Assembly: GCA_036245525.1 (NCBI GenBank)
Contig: BTPG01000005.1
Location: 179,560,198-179,624,197, forward strand
Length of the DNA: 64,000 nucleotides
Direction: 5' to 3'
Origin: Semisulcospira habei
Lineage: Eukaryota; Mollusca; Gastropoda; Semisulcospiridae
How positions within the stretch are numbered: position 1 is the first letter of the stretch; each line of letters opens with the position of its first letter. Below the pieces are notes generated by a model. It did not search any database. It was not told the DNA's origin and saw nothing but the letters and a program-made list of their open reading frames with translations. Position numbers and translations under genes: made by a program. This document shows, piece after piece, positions 56,505 to 64,000 of the stretch.

Positions 56505-56590
56505 GTGGTGTAGATTCTCATGAGCCCTTGCAGCGGCAGCTGAGCTGCCGCTGCAAGGGCTCATGCGAATCTATGCCTCTTGTTGATGGC
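56505..56590. mobile_element. TH-C hairpin remnant with re-matched arms
   Basis: Arms read GAGCCCTTGCAGCGGCAGC and exact inverse around TGA, far from the GAGCCCCCGCAACTGC consensus yet matched to each other. Only one arm mismatch is seen (CTCATG against CGCATG side). TTAA ends are absent. Confidence 0.82.
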
Positions 56591-56692
56591 AGGCTAAAGG
56601 GCCGAAAAGGTGGTTAGAATTTTTTCTTGTCATATAACATAATTCTTTCTTAGAGTGGCGCATGGCCTTAATGCTCGGTGCACTTTCAACTT

Positions 56693-56895
56693 TTAACCCG
56701 TTCACGGCCGAGGAACACTGCACAATACCCAGCTGCAAGAGGTATAGGTCCTCAAGAGCCACCGTAGTTGCGGGGGTCTCGTGGAGATAGATGCCTCTTT
56801 GTGTCCATGTCCCCATGACGGCTAGCAACCTTTAACGTTGAATTTTCAACGATTTTCAGGACACAACCTGCGTCCACTGGCAGTGAAGGGGTTAT
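56693..56895. mobile_element. TH-C hairpin element
   Basis: TTAA-CCCGTTCACGGCCG left, CTGGCAGTGAAGGGG-TTAT right. The stem is decayed in the centre. Confidence 0.82.
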
Positions 56896-57069
56896 GAATG
56901 GCTGTATCACAACCAACGGTTGGAACGGCGACAGCGAAATTAGGCACTACCTTTAAGCTGTCTCGGCGGATCTGTTTTAATTTGTGCGAAGCGCTTATTG
57001 ATAGTAGATTACAAATGTCACCAGGATGAACACAGTAAATAATAATCAAATGGTATTCAGGGGTGAGCA

Positions 57070-57197
57070 TCCGTTCAGTTGGAGAAACCTCCACCCTTAT
57101 GCAGTTCAAAGCAAAGTTAAAAACTTACTTTTACTAGCAGACTTTCGTGTAATCTCTAAGGTATTTCTGTACACACACCCCTGCAGACACTGTGTAT

Positions 57198-57279
<82 letters not shown>

Positions 57280-57350
57280 TTTTCGCCTGCGCATTGAGGT
57301 ATATTATAAATATGAGACATGCGCCATATAAATACCATGAGAAAACAAAC
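57070..57350 (+). mobile_element. L2-like LINE 3' end with (TG)n
   Basis: AGCAAAGTTAAAAACTTACT corresponds to the conserved LK-LF C-terminus. The UTR has (TG)n at 57196-57278 and GACATGCGCCATATAAATAC, typical of L2-like 3' ends. Confidence 0.6.
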
Positions 57351-57571
57351 AACAACTTGTTGTCGATGTTGATCTTTTGCATTTAAGTTTTAACAATTTG
57401 AAAAGCGTTCTAAAAACTTGCATCGAATTTGCAAAACGTACTCGAACGTCTTGCTTACAGAATCTGATTGTAATAAATAACCCTCTGAGTTTTTGCTGTT
57501 TGTGTCTCAAGCACTTGACTCTGCGGACACCCCCCCCCCCCAACCCCCACCCCACCCCCACCCCACCCCCA
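57351..57571. other. no gene seen
   Basis: Ends in a C-rich run at 57531-57570. Confidence 0.4.
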
Positions 57572-57790
57572 ATACATTGCCAGTGGACGAAGATTTCGTT
57601 TCTAAAACGTTGTTTAACTCAGCGTCGAAGAGACACAGCCGTACTAAGAAAATGAATACAAAGTGGTGTCTGAAAGAGGCATAGATTCTCATGAGCCCCC
57701 GCAACTGCGGGGGCTCATGAGGATCTATGCCTCTTGCAGTTGAGTCTGGCCAAGGCGTACTTACTTTTTTCTCGACAGATAATGGGTTAA
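57572..57790. mobile_element. TH-C hairpin element, left end lost
   Basis: TTGCCAGTGGACG marks the left end without CCCC. The hairpin is near perfect (AAGAGGCATAGATTCTCATG). TTAA at 57787-57790. Confidence 0.8.
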
Positions 57791-57912
57791 ATGTCTGCTG
57801 GTGTGCAAGTACAGGCAACTGAGCAGGCCTTCTGACTGGGCAATGACACCATTGGCTTCACGGATAACCAGTGCGGTTGCATTGCCTAGAATTCTGTAGG
57901 CAACCGTGGCTA

Positions 57913-58121
57913 TTAATCCCTTCCCTGCCAACGTACGTACATATTGTTTCTGGAATCTGTGTTCACTGAACGACCCAAAGCTACTACTGTCCACAGAACG
58001 CAAAGCGGTCTTAGCAAGAGGCATAGATCCTCATGGGCCCCCGCATTCGCGGGGGCTCCTGAGGATCTATTCCTTTTGCAGTTAGATCGCGTTAACCTTT
58101 TCTCGTCAGTAAAGGTGTTAA
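57913..58121. mobile_element. TH-C hairpin element, complete
   Basis: TTAA at both ends. The left arm has CATGGGCCCC against CTCCTGAGG, so the arms are slightly mismatched. Confidence 0.86.
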
Positions 58122-58462
58122 GTGGACATTTTGACCGGGGTACCTAAAGACACCGAGATGATCATTTTGATACACAGCATATTGCTGTTCTTGTCGTAAG
58201 TAGTATGATTCAATGTAATTGCGGTTTCTTTTTTACATAGTACCAGTTTAGCACAGAATGCTGTATGCAACTATGACTGTTCGGAAAATATTTAGCCGAG
58301 GCACTTGAATGCATATAGCAAGTCAGTTTCATTCACAACGTATTTCTTTCTTTGTGTTACGAATTCTCTCTCGGTGTAGTTGCGCTTGTTTACCAGGTGG
58401 TGCCGTCTACCAGCTAGGCTGATCTTCTTGACATTAATCTCTCCAACTTTTTACCCTCGATC
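58122..58462. other. no gene seen
   Basis: Mixed spacer. Confidence 0.4.
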
Positions 58463-58484
58463 CACACACACACACACAGACACA

Positions 58485-58531
<47 letters not shown>

Positions 58532-58582
58532 GCGCGCGCACACACATACACACACAGAGATACAAACACACACACAGACACA

Positions 58583-58660
<78 letters not shown>
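58463..58660. repeat. (CA)n microsatellite complex
   Basis: CA repeats with CGCGCGC and ACAGAGA interruptions. Confidence 0.96.
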
Positions 58661-58661
<1 letters not shown>

Positions 58662-58861
58662 GCACGCTTACCCACCACCACCAACACTACGACCTCCACA
58701 AACGCAAGGGCGAATGCACGCACGTGGAGGACGTGACAGAAGGACGCATGCACGTGGCAAAAAAGGAGAAATCCAAGCGAAACCCCACACTTCCTTGTTG
58801 CTTTGTCTCGCAAACTTATTCACCTCATAGAGTCTGCTAATCGGCACGACAGCGGCAACGT

Positions 58862-58974
58862 TGCAGATGGATCGACCATGACAGTTCGAGGGCAGTGCTC
58901 GCTTTGCTTCGCGCCTTTCCAGGCGCCAAGCAAAGCAATCACTGTCCTTGACCTGTCATAGTCGATCCACCTCC
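58862..58974. mobile_element. divergent TH-A/B hairpin
   Basis: GATGGATCGACCATGACAG and CTGTCATAGTCGATCCA flank a centre with CGCTTTGCTTCGCGCC/GGCGCCAAGCAAAGC, a novel arm version. No TTAA ends are seen. Confidence 0.7.
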
Positions 58975-59084
58975 CACACTTTTTAAGAAATCATGTCGAT
59001 TTGACAAAATTCAGTTGTTGTTTTTTTTTGTCAGGTTCTTTTGGTAACTATTTTAGACTCACCCATCTACGGCCACCTCATCAC

Positions 59085-59185
59085 GGACGATCAACATTGG
59101 CGTGCGAATGGAACAAGCACTATTGGTACAGATTCTCACGACCCCCAGCGGCGTGTAATGGCTCATGAGGATCTATGCATTTTTC
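59085..59185. mobile_element. TH-C hairpin remnant
   Basis: GGTACAGATTCTCACGACCCC..GGCTCATGAGGATCTATGC; the centre is lost. Confidence 0.55.
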
Positions 59186-59454
59186 AGATAGAATGACCTC
59201 CCTTTTTTGCACTGTTGAAAAAATATGGTGTCTTCGAATGACTGCAAATTACCATAGGGACGCATTTTTGCGTGTTGGACAAGATAATCGGTATGATTTT
59301 CTTGAGCAGGCTTTCCGTTATTTGCAAAAAGGGATTTGTTCCAGGTATATTAGAACGGAGTTTCCTGGTTCTTTTGAGATAATGAAGTTGACCTTTGTAA
59401 AAAAAAAAAAAAATCATCATGCAGATGGTGATCATGTCATTTATTCGAGACCCT
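59186..59454. other. no gene seen
   Basis: An open frame of about 119 codons spans here but runs into the next hairpin element and shows no motif. Confidence 0.4.
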
Positions 59455-59534
59455 TTAACCCATTCGAGACGTGCTGCGTCCGTATAAGCGGCTTACGCCG
59501 CGTATCCGGACGCGGCACGTCTCGAAAGAGTTAA
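59455..59534. mobile_element. TH-D hairpin element
   Basis: TTAA-CCCATTCGAGACGTGC and GCACGTCTCGAAAGAG-TTAA; centre GCGGCTTACGCCGC. Confidence 0.85.
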
Positions 59535-59647
59535 TCGCAGATAAGTGCAGACTGCAAGACGGACTAGAAGACGGACCTTCCTTCCCAACGAAATTATTTT
59601 GCGGAGAAACGTGCATTACGAGTACCGCAAACCACGCCGATTTAAAT

Positions 59648-59790
59648 GACATTTCTGATTCAAAATCCGATGGCTAAGTTACAGAATATTTCGGATGTCT
59701 CCTACAGTCCTTCTCCAGAAGAACGCTGTGGGAGATAGCCGAAATATTCTCTAAGTTAATCATCGGATTCTGAGTCAGAAATGTCCTTTC
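59648..59790. repeat. imperfect inverted repeat
   Basis: GACATTTCTGATTCAAAATC at the left mirrors GATTCTGAGTCAGAAATGTC at the right. The inner arms contain AGAATATTTCGG/CCGAAATATTCT. Confidence 0.78.
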
Positions 59791-59893
59791 TGTCATGTTC
59801 TATCCGGAATCGATAACGTCTATGTTCCTATATATGCAAAACGCACTAATGGCTATACATTCACGCACTTTTAAAACGCAACATAAATAACTT

Positions 59894-60070
59894 TAACCCA
59901 AGCGAGCATAAGCGCCCCAGCCGTTAAACGAACACGGGCACATCGTAAGGCAAGCAAGAGGCCTAGAACCTCATGAGCCCCCGCGACAGCTGTCGCGGGG
60001 GCTCATGAAGTTCTAGGCCTCTTGCAGTTGAGTGGTTCTGGCTGTTTCGCGGATGTCAAAGGGTGAACCT
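59894..60070. mobile_element. TH-C hairpin element with re-matched arms
   Basis: Hairpin at about 59953-60025: AAGAGGCCTAGAACCTCATG, then GAGCCCCCGCGACAGC, and inverse with one mismatch. GGCCTAGAAC is unique to this copy but present in both arms. TTAA-CCCAAGCGAGC marks the left end; the right end is decayed. Confidence 0.8.
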
Positions 60071-61101
60071 GGTTATAAAGCAACTTAAAAAAAAAACTGC
60101 TTATAAGGTAGTAGATATAAACTAAACAAAGCTGTCGCATTTTTCAAACCCCACCACCGGGTCTGTCCTTGGGACTTGGGTGGGGTTAGCTACTTTTTAA
60201 GTTCCCAGCGCCACCCAGTCAGCCCCGTAGGCTGGCTTTTTCTGTTGTTTTTTTTTTTTTCCTGGGGCACGTTTCTGTCTAACCTTGGTCCATTCATTTT
60301 TTATTTTTTTTAAATTCTCCCTACTGTCTGCGCTGCCTGTAGCTCTTGATAGTGGATTTGTGTTGCTAAATGTTTTGCTGCACCTAGTAAATGGCAATTA
60401 TGTGTTTGCGTTTAATTTATTTTGTGAATATCATTTCCCTGTACGTATTTTATAATCGTAATGATTTTCTACTCATTTTTGTATGCTAGGGTACGATAAA
60501 TTAGCATGCACGTGCAGCGTCCCTATCATGTCTTAGGTTTATTTAGCGTATTAGGCCGGCTGGCGACGTACATTCAATATTCTGTTTGTTTGTTCTCACA
60601 AGCAGCGCAGGCGTGTCCTGAGAAAGTGCTACTGTGACGTTAAGCAGTTTACAAGTACAAGCAAGTTTTTTTTAATTTATTTTTTTTAATTTTTTTTTTT
60701 AAGTTCTGTCTCTGTACAGGAGTCAGCGTCACAAAGACACACGTAGAGCAAAGACGAAGGCAAAACTGGAGGTCCGAGGTAACTTGTCTTTATTGTTGAA
60801 CAAACTCACTTCGTAGGTCAAAATGTAGCATCCCATGGAAGCCTAATATAAATTTGGAATGAAACAACTGGTGAAAATTTTTAAAACAACTGACATCACT
60901 GCATTCCGTAACAACACACGCAAGATTATATAGTTAATATTCACACAACATTCAGCAAACACATACCGTATGGTAGTACAATTTCGAGAACAAATACATA
61001 GTCCAAAAAAAATGAGACTCTTCTCGTAACATGACAACAGTTTTTCGACAGAATTGCATTTACTGTCAGCAAAACAATTATGCTATGTATAATTATGTTC
61101 A
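60071..61101. other. no gene seen; minus-strand AATAAA
   Basis: About 1 kb without coding signal. An inverted AATAAA (TTTATT) at about 60790 could be a minus-strand poly(A) signal, but no minus-strand exon was found upstream of it. Confidence 0.4.
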
Positions 61102-61333
61102 TTAACCCCTTCACTGCCAGTGGACGCAGACTGTGTGATGTCAACATCATTGTACATTCAGCTGCAAAGATCCCCAGCCACAAAAAAACAAACAAAAACA
61201 ACATGTATGCAAAGTGGTTTCAGCTTGAGGCATAAATCATCATGAGCCCCCGAAACTGCGGGGGCTCATGAGGATCTATGCCTCGTGCTGTTACGCGGTG
61301 TACATTTTTCTTCCTCACCAATGACCGGGTTAA
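61102..61333. mobile_element. TH-C hairpin element, complete
   Basis: TTAA at both ends; CCCCTTCACTGCCAG left, CAATGACCGGG right. Insert of CAAAAAAACAAACAAAAAC near 61185. Confidence 0.86.
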
Positions 61334-61433
61334 ATATAAACAAACACAATATGTCATGACAAAAACTACTCTTTAAAAAAAAAAACATTATCTGTGTGGT
61401 GGTCTGTGATTTTGGACTTTTCAACTCTAGGCC

Positions 61434-61653
61434 TTAACCCTTTCAGCCCTGGCGCACTACAGCAGGAGATGGATCGACCATGATAATTCAAGGGTAGTGC
61501 CAGATTAGCTTGGCGCCGTCAGGCGCCAAGCTAATCTGACACTACCCTTGAATTATCATGGTCGACCCATGGCCCATCTTCTGCACCTGGTAAATAGTGG
61601 TTAGGTGAAACGTAAAATATTGGGAAATGCGCTCTTGGCGTTAACTAGGTTAA
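61434..61653. mobile_element. TH-A hairpin element, complete
   Basis: TTAA at both ends; the right end is diverged (GGCGTTAACTAGG). A small CCCATGG duplication follows the right arm. Confidence 0.83.
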
Positions 61654-61898
61654 AGTCCTATGTCACCTATCAGCATACACTTCACAGACCATCCGCCGGC
61701 TTCCTGCAGTTTAAAGCGGACTGCTCCAGGGCAGGGTTTGACTGCTACGATTCGCCAGTACGGCGGGTTTTCAATGTTGTCGTGCGTGCACTAGGGCTGC
61801 TCTGCCCTTCTTTTCACAATCAATCCGGGTTAGGCACACGCAACAGAGATTGTGTGCTGCCGCTTTTGCGCAGCGAGGGAACACTCATACGTGGTAGT
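61654..61898. other. no gene seen
   Basis: A frame of about 110 codons crosses here into the next hairpin element and has no motif. Confidence 0.4.
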
Positions 61899-62114
61899 TT
61901 AACCCCTTCCCTGCCAGCGCACGTGCATCTTTCTTTCTGAAGTCGTTCATTCAACGACCAAAAGCCAAAACCGTCGTCCGAGAAACGTGGATACAAATTC
62001 GTCTCAGCAAAAGGCATAGATCCTCATGAGCCCCCGCACTCGCGGGGGCTCATGAGGATCTATGCCTTTTGCAGTTTTATCGTGTTGACCTTTTCTCGGC
62101 AGTGAAGGGGTTAA
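61899..62114. mobile_element. TH-C hairpin element, complete
   Basis: TTAA at both ends, CCCCTTCCCTGCCAG and CGGCAGTGAAGGGG. Arms GCAAAAGGCATAGATCCTCA and inverse are perfect; AAAAGG/CCTTTT replaces AAGAGG in both. Confidence 0.9.
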
Positions 62115-62369
62115 CAAGGAAAGCTGAGTTAGTCCTGTAGTGTGGCATTTTAAAATACTGTATTAAGAAAAACTACGAACGATCAATTCCCTGTACCACC
62201 TGTCGTTTTTATGAAGAAATTAAAGCCAGCAACACTAATACAATAATCATCATTTGCATGTGGGACCCAAGCAGGATGTGTGTTAGTCAACTGTGCAATT
62301 TTCACTGGCCAAAAGATATTCGTTTCCTGTGTAGATCATTTTGAATCTCACATATTCTTCTATTCAACT
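62115..62369. other. no gene seen
   Basis: AT-rich spacer. Confidence 0.4.
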
Positions 62370-62583
62370 CTAGCTCATTCTGCCCGCGACACACCACAGC
62401 AAGATATATCTCGACCATGATAGTTCAAGGGTGGTGGCAGAGTAGCTTGGCGCCTATAGGCGCCAAGCTATTCTGCCACCACCCTTGAACTATCATGGTC
62501 GATCTGTCTCCTGAATTGTAATGCAGTCCTCGGAGGATAACTCCAAAACGTGGGTATTTCGTACCTCGGGCACAATGAGTTAA
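62370..62583. mobile_element. TH-B hairpin element
   Basis: CTAG-CTCATTCTGCCCG left, CGGGCACAATGAG-TTAA right. Arms contain GGTGGTGGCAGA/TCTGCCACCACC in both, the version also seen at 52638. Confidence 0.88.
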
Positions 62584-62630
62584 AATGGTATCGCGTAAGT
62601 CAAACAAGATCGCGGTACTAAGATCTGTAA

Positions 62631-62840
62631 TTAATTCCTTCACTGCCAGTAAACACAGACTGATTTGAAATCACTTTAAATTCAACGTCAAAGATAAAGC
62701 CTTTAACGGAACACGGATGCAATGTGCTCTTTGCAAGAGCCATAGATCCTCATGAGCCTCCGCAAATGCGGGGGCTCATAAGGAACTACGTCTCTTGCAG
62801 TTGAATCACGTGTACAGTTTTCTTAGCAGTGAAGAGGCAA
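62631..62840. mobile_element. TH-C hairpin element
   Basis: TTAA-TTCCTTCACTGCCAG left; the right end AGCAGTGAAGAGG has CAAA in place of TTAA. Confidence 0.84.
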
Positions 62841-63340
62841 AACATAGAAGGATGTTAAAACTTTCATTTGAAACAACCTAAACAAAACCAACCAGCAAAA
62901 TTATAAATTTATAAAAAAATTAGTGTTGAAGATCGACTTATGTAATTCAAAGAAATGTTTGAAAACATTGTCATAGTATACAATGCAAATGGATATCTAT
63001 GCTATTACACACAATGCTAGGATGGCTACTGATTACTCGCAAACAGATAAGCATGCAACTCCATTTTCCAGCCAAAACAGGCACTGTTACAATGCACACT
63101 AAATAAATGACACAAACTCAGCTGTCTAATCAAATGACATAAAAGGAAATGCAACGCGTGTGATTACGGAATATGTGCTTTTGAACTGTCCCCCAAAAAG
63201 AAATGCATATTCTCAGATGGCTCGTGCGGTTCCTATTTACGGCTCCTCATCCATGACGCTACATTTGGCTTGCGGAGCACGTGCCCCCAGTTTCCAAGCC
63301 AGTAACTGTCCCTTGATCTGCATTGCAGCGAGATTTTTGC
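62841..63340. other. no gene seen
   Basis: Low-repeat interval, AT-rich then mixed. Confidence 0.45.
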
Positions 63341-63755
63341 GTGGGCTATAAATAGCACTAAAACAAAGCCGATGGAACTGTGATTGGCTATTGAAATTTC
63401 GTGCGACTAGACCCTGGCCCACAATGTTCGCAGCTGGTTAGTTCGGGGTTTAAAGCTGAGGTGCAATGAGAAAAACCCGCCCAGCGCGTGTTTTAAAAAG
63501 ACAACAGGACCCAGCTTGGGCCCTGCCCCTAAGTGGGTCAAATCGGTTCGTAACTCAGTTGACGGAGTTGGCAACTGCGTATCCCGAGCTTGCAAAACTC
63601 TCGGAAAACGACAGACCACTTCCTGTTGCACGGAAATCATCGCGATTAGCAGATCGGACAACAGCAGACGATTCTGTGACACTTTGAAACTGACCGACAG
63701 CCACGGATTTTACGCGCTGGGGACTATGATGGCAGAATGTACGGCTGTACATGCT
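63341..63755 (+). promoter_or_regulatory. weak candidate promoter and first exon
   Basis: GGGCTATAAATAGC at 63343-63356 is a good TATA box. Further down, ATGATGGCAGAATG at 63726 opens a 10-codon frame ending at GCT followed by GTAAGT (63756), a consensus splice donor. A gene running out of the window to the right is possible, but the evidence is only these two signals. Confidence 0.25.
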
Positions 63756-63884
63756 GTAAGTATGACTCCTGACACTTTGTAGTTGTGAACGAATTTTTTC
63801 AACACGTACCCCCAGTCCAATATAGGCTAATATAAATAAATAAAGAAGCATTGTGATGTACAACCAATACAGTAAATTGGATGA

Positions 63885-64000
<116 letters not shown>

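Noticed and set aside
57655..57735. Rho-independent terminators at GC-rich hairpins
   Set aside because: The hairpins lack following T-runs, occur in TTAA-bounded elements and the genome is eukaryotic.
60700..61100. Minus-strand gene 3' UTR ending at about 60790
   Set aside because: Only an AATAAA match supports it; no coding exon on the minus strand was found within several kb.
61605..61940. 111-codon frame
   Set aside because: It starts in one hairpin element and ends in another; no conserved motif.

Overview
This window looks like intergenic DNA from an animal with a large, repeat-rich genome, most probably a marine mollusc and perhaps a gastropod. That is an inference. It rests on long (CA)n/(TG)n, (TC)n and (ATT)n tracts every few kb, CR1/L2-type LINEs, a K02A2.6-like Gypsy element, tRNA-derived SINEs ending in GTTAAAC plus AACC-rich tails, and almost no host coding sequence. 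I could not identify genus or species. No operon, CRISPR array, rRNA gene or bacterial-style gene is present.

The dominant content is several families of short elements, each built around a long DNA hairpin. Two main families, here called TH-A/B (core around TTGGCGCC) and TH-C (core GCCCCCGC..GCGGGGGC), are about 200-215 bp. They are bounded by TTAA and begin with C(C/T)CATTC or CCCCTTC inverted termini, the arrangement expected of non-autonomous piggyBac-type transposons. Together with shorter TTAA hairpins (TH-D) there are roughly 50 copies or fragments in 64 kb. Copies differ from one another in their arms, but the two arms of one copy usually carry the same changes.

Layout. 1-2.7 kb: microsatellite and a decayed LINE with (TATTG)n tail. 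2.7-8.6 kb: TTAA hairpin elements, including a small tandem array grown out of one of them (5309-6800) that is split by a PIF/Harbinger-like element with a provable TAA target duplication. 8.7-9.3 kb: pentamer satellites. 10.7-15.7 kb: a complete but dead Gypsy LTR element on the minus strand, with a 5-bp target duplication and a foldback element nested in one LTR. 15.9-18.6 kb: a large foldback whose arm was hit by an L2-like LINE. 18.9-27.4 kb: repeats, a minisatellite inside a TH-C element, and sparse DNA. 27.4-33.4 kb: a near-complete two-ORF CR1-type LINE (ORF1 with an SGNH/GDSL esterase domain; ORF2 with endonuclease and reverse transcriptase) followed by the 3' end of a second copy. 37.9-38.8 kb: a probable solo LTR with a cluster of heat-shock elements ahead of a TATA box. 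41.7-42.8 kb: the best host gene candidate, a TATA promoter and a 124-residue secreted cysteine-rich peptide. 43-63 kb: more hairpin elements, two SINEs nested in older elements, and LINE 3' ends. 63.3-63.8 kb: a weak candidate promoter and first exon.

The history can be read from the nesting: SINEs sit inside hairpin elements, LINEs inside foldbacks, a foldback inside an LTR, and hairpin elements abut each other at shared TTAA sites. No pathway of host genes can be inferred here.
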